A stretch of 64,000 bases of DNA from Flammula alnicola. Its lineage: Eukaryota > Basidiomycota > Agaricomycetes > Agaricales > Strophariaceae. The DNA lies in the NCBI GenBank assembly GCA_015499995.1, contig JADNRV010000119.1, positions 1-64,000 on the forward strand. Direction: 5' to 3'. The notes beneath the pieces were generated by a model that was given only the letters and a program-made list of their open reading frames with translations, had not been told where the DNA came from and searched no databases. Each line of letters begins with the position of its first letter. Position 1 is the stretch's first letter. Shown here in pieces: positions 23,601 to 34,173 of this stretch. The position numbers and the translations under genes were made by a program.

Positions 23601-24222
23601 GTGAAGGTAATCGGGGATGCACGAGGACAGCTGTCGCAATCTGGTCCATGTTTCAATGGGACAATGAAGCCCAGCTCTGACAGATCTTTGCGTTCAAGAA
23701 ATGACCCATTCCAAAACTCCGCCCAGTGAAACGGATTTGATTCGTGGCGATTCACAAAGCAGGTGGCACAGCAAGCAGTAAAGTCGAAGCAATCATTGCA
23801 GTGATAAAGTCGTCGGGCACCGGCTGTTTTGCAGGAGCAGGCATCATCGATAGTTGGAGGCGCTTCAAAAGAGAGCATAGACTTCAAAAACTTCCAGAAG
23901 TGCTTTTTGAAGGGGCCCATATACGAAGAAGCTCCCTAAAGGGACATCAGTATAATAGTCAATTTGCGGGAAAGTGCACAGATTTTACCTGTGGGCGGTG
24001 AATGCGGTCAAGGACTTGCTTATCGGGGAGTCTAGTGGAGTCTGTCGATGAGGACGAGGATGATGCCTCAGTGGTCGAAGGTGAAGTTTGTACAGCATCC
24101 GCAAAGCGAAGCCGCTTTGCATCACGAGTGGCATCCGAGGTTGCTGTTGGTATGTCGTCATCCTTGAAATTCTTCACTGTCGTTCGCCTCTTGACGCTCG
24201 ATCCTGCAAGCAGGCGTTTCAT
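20633..24222 (-). CDS. KDZ transposase with CxC2 zinc-cluster domain
   Basis: Ten exons (24222-23989, 23935-23348, 23295-23096, 23042-22877, 22784-22681, 22629-22211, 22168-21974, 21926-21785, 21729-21095, 21039-20633) join in phase into 1029 residues. After a Ser/Asp-rich leader comes the CxC2-type cluster: Cys111, 113, 124, 127, 133, 134 and 137 with His142 and His148, then LKHGPDC. The KDZ core follows: Asp351 in MMDGHFGLQR, the conserved DLQKGERYAN, Asp466 in VTYDVACQY, and Glu527/Glu530 in GEGIE with STRQMNHGHRHDTLNDL downstream. The C-terminus has the usual VQWFRARADMERW helix. No stop or frameshift is needed. It should cut and rejoin the ends of its own element. Intron phases and conserved residues give high confidence; activity is inferred. 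Confidence 0.92.
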
Positions 24223-24680
24223 GCTGAATGTATTATCGGAAGAGATGGGAAGAGGGGGAAAAAGTTATTCATCGCAACACGACCAAGGATTTACTTAACA
24301 TGCAATTTTGTGGCCCAGGACAATGCGGGTTGGTTGTTTCAAAGGCCATAGGGCCATGGTGGCGACTCCTGTGGCGAGAGTTTAGATAGCCGGTTCGTTG
24401 AGTGAATATGGCTATAGCCAAAGCGGAGAAAGCAAGTCGTAACTATATACTAGTGTAGCGATGAATGAGCTCAATTGTGCATTGAGTAGTGCTTAATGTG
24501 GTACAAATGCAAGTAATAGGGAGATGAGCAGTTGTAAAAGGTCGTACATAGGTCATGGCATGGCTTTGAGTTGTACTCGTAGAAAGCAGGTCACTGGCAA
24601 AGAGTCGCGGTGGTGATCGTTATCGACAATGCCCTCCCCACGTGGCATCAGCTCCGACTGCCAATCACCTCTAGGCTCTG

Positions 24681-25853
24681 CTAGGAAGGAGTCGCTTTCG
24701 TCGTCTGAGGAGACGGGTCAGGGAGAAATCCCTGCGATGAGATGGGTGGCATGTAGCTGAGGTCGAGTGATAAGTACGAGGCATTTGAATAGTGCTGTTG
24801 GCAGGCTCCTGGCTTTTGGATGGGAAACTCAAAGGATGGCGAGGATGTGACGGTGTCGGAGAAGAAAGTGAAGATGGTATAATCAGAAGCGTGAGAGCTC
24901 GATGCTTGCCAGCATTGGTCCACGCAGGCGCATTGAATGCGACTTGTCGTTACGCAGAAGAAGCCGTCGGACGCTGATTTACAAGGAATGTATCTTATAA
25001 CCAATGGATTGCCGCTGTTAAAGAGATATGTCAGAATAAACTAGACAGAAATAAGAAAGAGGCTTACCAAACAGCACAGCCAACTCCTTCCTTCACGCAG
25101 CCACAAGAACTGCGCACGCATTTGGCGGCTTCCCGAGTGTCGAAGTAAATGGCTTCCAGTGGCACGACGGAACTCGACGCCGCACCACAGGCCGACCAGA
25201 GTCCAACCCGAGGGTGAGGAGCGGCCTGCATATGCACAACAGTCCCACATTCCGTACTTCGCATCACCTCTTTCTCCTTGGCGTGTTGCGGCAGTGGGTA
25301 AAGCGGCAGAACAGACGGTTTGAACGGTTGGCTTTTGTCCGAGCTATACTCCACAATACCAATGAGAGTAAGCACGTTTTCGTCTGCCTCTTCCTGCTCT
25401 GCGACTGTTCCGGTAGCGTAGGGTCCGAAGCGTCTTGGTGGCCGCTGGCGTCTGCGTGCGTAACGCGATGTCGTCCTTCCCAAGTGGCCCTTGGGTAACA
25501 ATGACAGGTCGAGATCAAAGTCCCGAGTCCCAACTGGGTCTTTCAACAACGACTAGGCTCCGAGTCGGACTGGACACTCGTGCGTTGTTCACTGCACTGT
25601 GGTCGATCCGCGTGGCGCCCCTGCGCTGCAAACGAGATAGCACAATCGAGTTCTTCGTTAGCTGGTTGTAATGTCGCCTGGTGCCGCTGCCTGCTGGGTG
25701 AATGAGAGGAGAAATCTAGAAGTAGGAGGTCAGAAGAGTAGATAAAACGTGCCAGATGCGAGGAAAGTCACCAAAGGGAGAGCTCACATCACTCTTCGAG
25801 AGAAAGGGAAGGTGGTGTCCACATGGGCAGTTGAGACTACCTGCATACGACAT
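24681..25853 (-). CDS. Cysteine-rich protein carried by the KDZ element
   Basis: The last two coding segments are clear. One is open from about 25557 to 25068, spliced (donor GTAAGC) to 25014-24681. They read SCGCVKEGVGC, then CGNPLVIRYIPCKSAS and CACVDQCW, ending in a Pro/Ser-rich tail. The Cys spacing suggests a small zinc-binding fold around the CGCxxEGVGCxxCGN core. Similar Cys cores occur in unnamed agaricomycete proteins. The 5' end is uncertain. A good first exon is ATG at 25853 (SLNCPCGHHLPFLS) with a donor after it, but the link to the main exon near 25557 could not be fixed. It lies 460 bases upstream of the transposase gene on the same strand. Function unknown. Confidence 0.6.
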
Positions 25854-27390
25854 TGCACTGTAAATAAGTAGATTTTTTGTGAGTCAATCAGGTTAGATTC
25901 AATATAAAATACTGTACCTGTGTTTTTCTTGAGTTTCTGCAGCTACAGAGCAACGCGATGAAGGCAAGATGAAGGTGATGAACGACAATCAACCGACTTG
26001 AACACGGTTGATCGCATTTGCGTCGTGCGAGCGGAGTTTAAATGTTCACGGCCGTCGGCTGCTGCTGCATCCAAGCCACATCCAACCGTGCACAAACTGC
26101 ATGGGCATATGAGAGCCTCTAGGAATACTGTAGATAGAATATACGGGAGGCCTAAAGCTCCTCAAAATTGTTTGTTAGCTCTGAAATTGTTTTTATGTGT
26201 GCAAGAGATGCGCCTTGGACGCGCTTCGCGGCCGGTGTGACGCACGGCCGTGTCATCTAATTACTCTATCTTTCCTATTTGTAAATAAAATTCTCTACGC
26301 ATCACTTAATCGTAAACTGCGCTTTGTGCAATGCTTTTGCCACAAAATCACGTGTGTCAAAAGCATTGCAGTTCTTTCCCACGGCTACCATATTTTCTGC
26401 CGCTAATTCATGTCATTGCACGTCCCACATCAACCAACTTTGCATAAAAATATGCTTAATGTATTAAGGACATCATGTTAATTAAGTGGCCTCAAGATCT
26501 TGAATTGCCGAGGGGTATGCAATATCATCTTTTCCAAGCCCTATCTGTTGGAATATTGGGAAGCTGTGCGAGCGTGCGCGATGCACCAGTCAACGTGCGT
26601 CGGGATTCAACCCCGTGATTTTCATTCCTAGACTACATAAGCCGTTGTTGTGTATTTTAGTCCCCATCCGTTTGCCTCCTACGCTCACAGAGGCCAACCG
26701 GAATTCAATCTTTCTATGCTTTCCTCAGTCCGATCTTGAGATGATCGCGCACTTGTAGATTTGATTTCAACACTATCACTATGCCGATGACTTTTGTAAA
26801 TAACAATCGACAAAACCTCACAATCATTTGCCTACTAGTACCACACCGTGCAACGCATGGGTCACAGCTAGTCATCTATGTTTACTACATCCTTCAGAAA
26901 TGATGCCGGTGACTGTCATGGCACCCCATTTTCGGGTGTCTCTGGCTTCCAATGCTTTTCTGACCGACAAGTTCAAATTTAGTCTTTTGTAGTCACTGGA
27001 GTAAATGAATGAAAGGCACATACAAGGAAGCAAAATGGGAGCAAGGACTGTCATTAGTTGTGTGAGTGATTTCAGCTTGATGGCGTTGATAGCGTGTGTC
27101 CGAGTCATACGCAATCCAACTAGGAACATAATAAGAGACTTTCCAAGACAAATCCAATGAAAACTTACGAAGGTCTGTCCTTCAGCATTGCCACTGCAAT
27201 TGTTCCAGTTAGCATCAGATAAGATAATGGTGGTATTGTGACGTACATATAGCAGCGTTATTGTTATCCATGTTGTAAAGAGGAGCGATTTAGTTCACAT
27301 TTTAGTTTGCATTCAAAGTACATTTTATATTTCTGTCGCTTGGTCGTACGAATTGCCAAATTTTCCTCGAATCACCTGAAATCATACATT
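25854..27390. other. Middle of KDZ element, no gene recognised
   Basis: AT-rich DNA with short frames only. The longest (26872-27129, minus) has no recognisable domain. Divergent promoters for the flanking minus- and plus-strand cargo genes would fit here. Confidence 0.5.
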
Positions 27391-27620
27391 ACAGCTTTGA
27401 TCGGGACTAAGCAGCGAGCGCTTGACCAAGCGCTTATGGTGGAAGCGTCAGATTGGTCGGAATCTGCTGACGCTTTGGCAGAAGCATTCTTTTATTATAT
27501 TACCGCTTTGATCGAGACTAAGCGCTAAGCGCTCCACCAAGTGCTTATGGTGAAAGTGTCAGAGACACAGATCTAGGGAATTTGCTGACGCTTTGGCAGA
27601 ATCATTTTTTCATTATAAAT
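27391..27620 (+). repeat. Two-copy tandem repeat upstream of cargo gene
   Basis: Two copies of about 110 bases (27391-27500 and 27502-27620) share GCTTTGATCG, CCAAG-GCTTATGGTG and TGCTGACGCTTTGGCAGAA. They lie 70 bases before the ATG of the next gene, so they could be promoter repeats. Confidence 0.8.
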
Positions 27621-27692
27621 TCAGCGGGAAAAGAGTTGTGCTACCCAGAGCTTTACATCTACGAGTTCACTTCTATCTCCACATCTTCCAGC

Positions 27693-28630
27693 ATGCCCCG
27701 CCATCATCCTGCTCCATATTTTGGTCCTCATTCTGCGAACGATCCAGAGATTCAGGGACTCCTGAAAACCAAGGCGTTGCAAGTCATTAACAAGAGGATC
27801 AAAGAACGCTTGACCGAATTGGCTCCTGCTGTGCCGAGCGAGAAACATTCCCCACATCGCCGAGGTCATGAAGAGACTAAAGCCAGGCTGTGCCTTGTTG
27901 GAGAAGTCGATAAGGCCAGCAGATGGTTCCAACTAGTAAGTGTACTCTATAATATTTGTTTTCTTTCATCTTATGTTTCTAGTGCTTGACTTGCAAGGGT
28001 GGCGATAGACGCAAAGCACCGAAAGTTCACTTTATATCAGATCCCCTCAATCCCGTCTTTCTAACGGGAAATAGTGAGCTTGCAATGTGGTTCAAGATAC
28101 GCGATGAAATCACAAGGTTCAATCCCCGTCAATCTCAGGGCATTGCCACTCAGATTGCTCCTGCTCCAGCACAACATCGTCACATTCCAGCACCTATTCA
28201 GGCTCAACCAGTAGCGGGACCCGCTATTCGTGTACCCAGTCCTCCACCTTTGGCTCCTCCAGAGGAGAATCTCTTTTCAGAACTTGATTTATCATTTCCT
28301 GTGGAATTGACCGTGTACATTATCCCAGACACCGATGTTCGTACTATCACCCAAATTATATTAATGAGCTATTTGAACTGACTTTAATTCTCATAGAGAA
28401 CCCGCACTATTATTGAAGAGACCATCTATGCTCGCCATGATAGCTGTGTTCGGCTCAGTGATTTCAAGTTGCTTCTTGGATCAACAGGCCTTCAGCAGGA
28501 AGGGGCGCTAGAAGTTTATGACTTCTTCCGCAATGTCTGGGTTCCATGTCGGTGGGATACACCTCACTTTATTCCCATACGCTCTGAAGCGATGCTGAAC
28601 ATACGCTATGAGGGTCTTGCAGCGCTGTAG
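27693..28630 (+). CDS. Unknown cargo gene of KDZ element (268 aa)
   Basis: Three exons (27693-27935, 27983-28312, 28397-28630) join in phase into 268 residues. The N-terminus is basic (LLKTKALQVINKRIKERL). A CLTCKGGDRRK segment opens exon 2, and a Pro/Ala/Gln-rich linker follows. The C-terminal part reads RLSDFKLLLGSTGL and YDFFRNVWVPCRWDTP, which looks folded. I do not recognise a family. The second donor (GTGTAC) is weak and was chosen because it alone keeps the frame. The gene points toward the right end of the element and is followed by another + strand gene. A role in DNA binding or in transposition support is only a guess. Confidence 0.6.
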
Positions 28631-30155
28631 TGGAATTGGTCCATGCCGCTGATATGCCGTCTATCAGAAATCACTACAAACTTGCCTCTATTTAGTATTA
28701 GCCTCTCTGTATAACTATAATTACACTATTTTTGTTCCATGATCTGCTGAAATGTTTACATTATCTTGCTCCTAGACTACTTCTCTATCCAATAAAATTA
28801 TAAAAAGTGTAATAATTTTATGTTGAACAGAAGACACGAGCGTTCTGAAATGTGAAGATGTCGGAGTTTTAAATGACTTGGCACGCTCTTCCTGGCACGC
28901 TTGCCATTTCCAGATCATCTTATTTCGACACCGCACTTATCGCCAGCTGGCCATCACCAAAAAGAGTGCCCAACGAGCCGCCCACTCTCATTCTTCCATC
29001 CCCTCCATGACGAAATTCAAGCCAGAATAGCCTAGGAAAGAGATCAGCAACCGTAAGTACAATCCTTCTGCTACGTATAACCTGCTAATGCTTCATGATT
29101 GATTAGAGCGAGCCAATATGTTGAAGCAGCCAGACTCCAAGAGCTCCAAGAGCTTGCACACCACCTCGACCGAGCGATGGATGCCAGCGGCATGAGGCAA
29201 CTCGACATCCACAAGTGCGCTCGAAGGCAGTGTAAACCCCAATTCCCCACGGGGCGCTGTCACCAAAAACCGTGACGGCGGGTCCTCGAGTCCTTCCTCG
29301 CCAATGTCGGTTACTACGACGAGGGCGATGGGAGAGAAATGCGCCCGGTTCGGGAGCCTCTTCCAGATCGCCAATTGGCGGCCAAACAAGTACCCGTCTC
29401 GGTCGGTCACTGCTGTCGCCACAGAGGACTACAAGCAGCTGCAATCAACGGCGCAGACGTTTGGGATGGGCACGGCGACTCCTAACACGCGGCGCAGCAA
29501 GGAGGCAATGTGGTACTGCCGCGAGGGGGATGTAAGCGAAGAAAGCGAAGAAAGCGGGAACCTGACAGCCACGCGGCAGGCGTCGAGCTGGGGCCAGAGC
29601 GACAAGGAGTTCACGGAGATGGTCAGTGTGCAGTCCGTCGAGCACGGGCTGAACGAGCAGGAGATGAACGTTGGCGTGGCTGGGATGTTCCATGATGTAC
29701 GCATTTCGATGTCTCCTTCACTTGGTCCAGCTTCCCTGGCTCGTTTAATTGGTTCAACCATTGTTTTTTCAATGATTGTATGTATCTATTCCTTGAATAT
29801 AGGTTTTATTCACTTTCATACACTATCACCAACCTAATTTGTGGAAGGTCGGAGCATGTCGCTGCCACGCACTGCATTGCGACTTGCCGTTTCTGTCCAC
29901 CGCTTACTGTCTTGATAGCATGGCCCATCCATCTCTAGCGGAAGGCCCAAGCATGCCACTACCGAAGGTCTTCGTCGGACGCTTTGCCGCTTTGACTCAC
30001 TTTCTCCAGATTTTCTGCTCATTGTGTTGACTGCATGGCCCATCGATTGTGTGGCTCCTCTTATAACTTTGCAGGGCTATTATCTGGTACGTTCTTTTCC
30101 TCTTCTTTTATCGCATAGTTCACTTACCAAACTTCTTCCCCTCACAACTCTTTGG
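28631..30155 (+). other. Part of KDZ element with possible decayed gene
   Basis: Between about 29090 and 29840 the + strand has overlapping open frames with charged, gene-like composition: VEAARLQELQELAHHLDRA near 29110 and GYYDEGDGREMRPVREPL near 29310, then a 177-codon frame to 29837. I could not chain them into one protein with good splice sites. This may be a broken or unrecognised fifth gene. Confidence 0.4.
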
Positions 30156-32709
30156 ATGACTTCAGGAAAAGGTCCAGGCTTGCCGAAGGAGCAACGGGAC
30201 TGGGCGGTTGAACGTCTTCCGCAATACATGGCCAAGACCGGGATCCATAAAGCTGTCCGCGGTCAGCCAATACCAAAGGACGATGCTGATCTCAGAACAT
30301 TCCTCCTTGAACTTCGTGGGCAATTTATGGCGAAATTCAGCGAGTCTAACAAGGTTGAGATAGTGTCTGGAATGACTGAAGAGAAAATCGAGAGAGTATA
30401 TCCTGTCTTTTTTCATCTTTAAATTCTTAGCTAATAATTTTGGCCACAGCGATTTGACGACTTCTTCCGCAACAACAAAGCCCAAGCCATCAAGAAATGG
30501 AATATGTCTGTGGCACAGGATGCCGCCTCAGGCTCTGTGTCATCAACCCCAGCCTCTTCCCCTTCCGTCGCATCAACATCTCCTGTATCCAACGAAATCG
30601 CTCAACTCTGGTCCTCCGTCTTCCAGAAAGCGCCAATTACTGGACGAACTCTATTTGAGAATGAAAATCGGGACATGATCAACGCTGAAGTCAATGCAGC
30701 CCGACGATCTCAGTCAATCAGCCATCACCAGCACGTTGCCATGCTCAAGTCCAAGATGAAGGAACGATGGGATAGCTTGGGTGAGGATCAGGACGAATGG
30801 AATGAGAGAGCAATAGCTCTTTGTGAGTCCAATATAACGGAGAAAGAACAACGTGCAAGGTAGGCTCAGAAGACACTATGACTTAGATTTATTTCTTACC
30901 CACTCGTTCATAGGAACCAGGCGATCTTTGACTTGTCAATCGGGGCAGTCCTTCGACATCTCATTGGGCCCATCAAGGACGATAAGCACAAAATAGGCCA
31001 TGCGCGATTCCATGTTCTCTATGGTTATCGCGATGAGGACGACAAGTTGTGTACTGGATTGTTCGTGATTTATCCTCACTATTATTTTACTTGTTGCTAA
31101 CTTTGATTCTCCTCTAGTATCGATGTGCCTGATGATGTGATGCGAGCTCCCTTTGACGCCTTTGTGGACGACTACAAGACTAACTTCATTGGTCCGTGGC
31201 ATGAATGTTGCGAAGTCACTGTCCTCGGTGCGTAAATCTTTAATTTTCGCCATGATTTTGTCCTAATTTCTGTTTAGAAAATGAACCGAAACTGCCGCCA
31301 CCACAATCTCCCTTTCCTACTACGTTTGCTTGTGACGATCGTGGTTGTCCAATCCTACCTGCTGTCTGCGAAGATACGACCACTCCTGAAGCTCTCCGCT
31401 CTTTGTTGACTGATTTTGTTAAAAGACAATGGGGTATGTTCCGGATCTTATGATATCTATTTCAATTTTATTAAATATCCTTTCTAAAGAATGGTCAATC
31501 ACCCGCAATAATCCTCACATTCATATGATCCCACCCATCCCATGGAACGATCCTTCCCTTACAGCCAACCTGGCTGACCCGACTTGCAAGCTTCTTGACC
31601 CGGCATCTGCGAAAGCACCCGCACTTTATGCCTTGTTATCCGATTTCAAATCACGACAGCCAATGAGTCATGGGTTCCAGCTTTTCAATTTTCCGAAACC
31701 GACGTCATCAGCACTGCTCAAAGTTTCCACCGCACGGTCCGCACCACCATTATCAGCAAGCAACTCAACCATCACCACTGCTGGCACTCCCAAGGCGACC
31801 ATTCCATCCCTTTCTGCGGTCTCAACTACGACTCCGCAAGCTGCGAACCCTACATGTTCTTCTGTATCTAGCCCATCCACTGACGAACATTCCACGGCAA
31901 CTCCATTGCCTTCCACGGCTTCTCCATCTCCTCAGGCCGCTTCAACTCTGGCTCTGACTCCGCCTTCTGCCGCTGCTGCTACTCCATCATCAGCAACTTC
32001 GAAACAAACATTTTCCAAGGCCGCGTCACCACCAGCTCCGATTCCGCAATCCAATGCTGCTCCTACGCTGGCGGCTGTGGGTCACGTGGTTGTGGGTATC
32101 ACATCAGCCCAGCCACTCGACACGCTTGAAGGAACAGATGTTGGTACGACATCAGCGAGCTCGAAGAAGAACAAAAAGCGCAAATCCAACAAAGCAGTGC
32201 CGGTTCCACATATCCCCGTTGCAAATCCAACCACGGCCTCGAAGGCCATCCCAAAGAAGGGCAACAAGCGAAAATCTGACGTGACGGAGGAAGCCCAAGA
32301 GAATGTTAAACGCGCAAAACGGTACGTTAAATTCTAACGGCTCAAGTTGAATGTTACATTCTTAATTGCACCCATAGTGTCAATGAGATAGCCCCCATTC
32401 GACGCAGTGCTCGCCAGCTACAAGCTGAAGCTGAAGCATCATCTTCACATACCAAGTTTGTTGCTTTCTTTGTACAATTCATGTTCCTGTCTGATGACGT
32501 CCCGCAGGTCTCTGACCACTCTCGACCCTGTTCCTGACGGATCTTTCTCGCTCAGGAATGGAAAACCGGCAAAGAATGGAAAGAACTACTACTATGCCAT
32601 AGTAAATGATGCTAAGGTAGGCCAATACTCTTATAGCATGACGTCCTTGCTGACCTTTCACTGCACAGTGACTCACTCTTGCTCATCTGAGCAGAATCTG
32701 CATGTTTAA
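30156..32709 (+). CDS. Unknown cargo gene of KDZ element (698 aa)
   Basis: I model nine exons: 30156-30395, 30450-30859, 30914-31060, 31118-31227, 31278-31433, 31490-32321, 32378-32455, 32508-32616 and 32695-32709. All phases fit. The start MTSGKGPGLPKEQRDWAVER leads into helical segments. Near residue 185 the stretch KSKMKERWDSLGEDQDEWNERA resembles the last helix of an HMG box, but that is weak evidence. A globular middle follows (LRHLIGPIKDD, FHVLYGYRDEDDKL, IGPWHECCEVTVL). Then comes a Ser/Ala/Thr/Pro-rich linker of about 200 residues and a basic tail with KKNKKRKSNK and KKGNKRKSD, typical of nuclear localisation signals. The last exon is tiny and ends in the subterminal repeats. A nuclear DNA-associated protein is likely; its task in the element is unknown. 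Confidence 0.65.
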
Positions 32710-32853
32710 AGATATTTAAAAGGGAGTGAGCATCTCGTTGACTCCTTCAAATATCTTTAAACCCACTTTATGCAGAATTTCCATCCTCAGGATCGCTTTT
32801 TAAGAAGTTTTAAATACGGTTAAATTCCCTCTACTTCCCTTCCTCTTGACCTC

Positions 32854-32918
32854 TTTTAAACAGGTTTAAACGTGATGACCCAACACGTTGAGTTCATCAC
32901 GTTTAAACCTGTTTAAAA
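32854..32918. repeat. Perfect 25-bp inverted repeat with 15-base loop
   Basis: Bases 32854-32878 and 32894-32918 are exact complements and contain AAACAGGTTTAAACG. The hairpin lies inside the right subterminal array and doubles the TTTAAA motif in each arm. Confidence 0.85.
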
Positions 32919-32930
32919 CACGTACCTTAG

Positions 32931-33113
32931 GCCCTCGATTATCTTAGAACTAGTTGGCCGGATGTCTTTAAATAACTCTTTAAATATATCTTTCTTTAAA
33001 TACAAGTTCTCGTTGACATTGGTGCCCTCGATTATCTTAGAATTAGCTACCTGGATGTCTTAAATACTCTTTAAATATATATTTCTTTAAATACAGGTTC
33101 TCGTTGACATCGA
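32931..33113 (+). repeat. Two-copy tandem repeat in right subterminal region
   Basis: Copies at about 32931-33022 and 33024-33113 share GCCCTCGATTATCTTAGAA, the ACTCTTTAAATATAT block and GTTCTCGTTGACAT. They are about 90 percent identical by eye. Confidence 0.85.
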
Positions 33114-33119
33114 TGAGTC

Positions 33120-33139
33120 TTTAAACAAAACTCATGAAT
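33120..33139 (-). repeat. Right inverted terminus of KDZ element
   Basis: Its complement matches 20287-20306 at 18 of 20 positions. It lies five bases inside the right boundary, symmetrical with the left end. Confidence 0.85.
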
Positions 33140-33144
33140 TTCCT

Positions 33145-33153
33145 GGAATTTGG
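33145..33153 (+). repeat. Right target-site duplication of KDZ element
   Basis: Second copy of GGAATTTGG, the same as 20273-20281. Confidence 0.9.
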
Positions 33154-34173
33154 CGCCCCCAATGGTCTTTGTTCGTCGATTACAGAATCTAAACACATTA
33201 AGGCAGTGAAAGAGCCATGGCGCCGTTCAAGCCACTTTGAAGCTCTCGCTCAAATGCTAGTTACTAACCAGAGACTAGACAAGCTGGCTGCAGCTCGCGT
33301 GGATTTCCGGGCTCGCGGGATGCTCAAAACACCGCTTTTTGGTGAAACAGAGGTTACAGAGCCAGGACCACCGTCAATGCCACCTGAGGAAGATGACGAT
33401 GGAGGAGCGGTAGATGAGGATATTCTTGGTGAAGTTATCTTGTCACAAAAACCTCGTAAGTCGTGCCTCCGTTGAAGTTGACATTCTTGTTTAAAATCTA
33501 TCATCATACAGTTCCTCGCCTACCCCGCAATGCAACACAACTCGGTGTTCACCTCGGGATCCCTCATCTCCACGAACTCATTTCACGGTTTCTCTATGAA
33601 CAAGAACACCCTGATGACGACACCCCTTTGGACGACATTCCTCTTGACCAGTGTCCTACTGTCAAAGGAAAGGTCCGCGTCTTTCCGTCTGCCGTTTCAA
33701 CCTACTATGCGCCAAGTGACAAATCAGGCATCCGCGGCATGTTCAGGGAGAGGATCCGGGCTGTTGACTCATGGCGCAAAGGACCTGGAAGACGTGACAC
33801 GGTTTTTTTGTCAGGAGGTCCTGGTCTCGAAGGTTTTCGCGCTCTTCTTGTTGCACGTATTCAGTTATTTATGTCTGTCATTCATAACAAGGCAACTTAT
33901 CCTTGTGCGCTTGTTTCCTGGTTTTCAACTGTAGGAGATCATCCATGTCCTGATACTAGGATGTGGATGGTTGAACCAGATTTTGATTCGATGGGCGGAC
34001 GTGCTATGTCCGTCATTCATCTTGATACGATTTTGCGCAGTGCGCATTTGATGGGTGTCGCTGGCGACAACTTTGTACCTTATGAACTCAAGTTTCATAA
34101 TAGTTTAGACGCTTTTCGGTCATTCTATGTCAATAAGTATATAGATCATCAGTCCCATGAAATTGCTTTCTAA
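33154..34173 (+). pseudogene. Plavaka transposase, right part
   Basis: Two exon pieces (33154-33455 and 33512-34173) continue the protein cut at 20281: APNGLCSSITESKHIKA, EPWRRSSHFEALAQML, TNQRLDKLAAARVDF. After an acidic stretch come LPRNATQLGVHLGIPHLHEL, KGPGRRDTVF, GLEGFRALLVARIQLF and the ending NKYIDHQSHEIAF. This is the normal C-terminal part of Plavaka transposases and ends in a natural stop. It is separated from its left part by 12.9 kb and has no start of its own. Confidence 0.9.

Larger units (their letters stand above)
32701..33130. repeat. Right subterminal TTTAAA-rich repeats
   Basis: TTTAAA occurs about 15-20 times in 430 bases, in both orientations, mirroring the left end of the element. 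The array overlaps the last codons of the cargo gene. Confidence 0.85.
20282..33144. mobile_element. KDZ-superfamily DNA transposon, 12.9 kb, with cargo
   Basis: The element interrupts a Plavaka transposase codon and is bounded by a 9-bp duplication, GGAATTTGG. Inverted termini (20287-20306 and 33120-33139) start five bases inside each end and share ATTCATGA-TTTT-TTTAAA. Both ends carry dense TTTAAA subterminal repeats. Inside are a KDZ transposase (20633-24222 -), a Cys-rich gene (24681-25853 -) and two + strand genes (27693-28630 and 30156-32709). The clean duplication, good termini and open transposase frame suggest a recent, possibly still active insertion. KDZ (Kyakuja-Dileera-Zisupton) elements are known to be expanded in Agaricomycetes. 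Confidence 0.9.

Noticed and set aside
32931..33113. CRISPR-like array
   Set aside because: Only two long tandem copies, no spacers, and a eukaryotic transposon context.
20282..33144. TET/JBP dioxygenase gene expected as KDZ companion
   Set aside because: I looked in the cargo genes for the HxD...H iron-binding pattern and the typical fungal TET/JBP context and did not find it.
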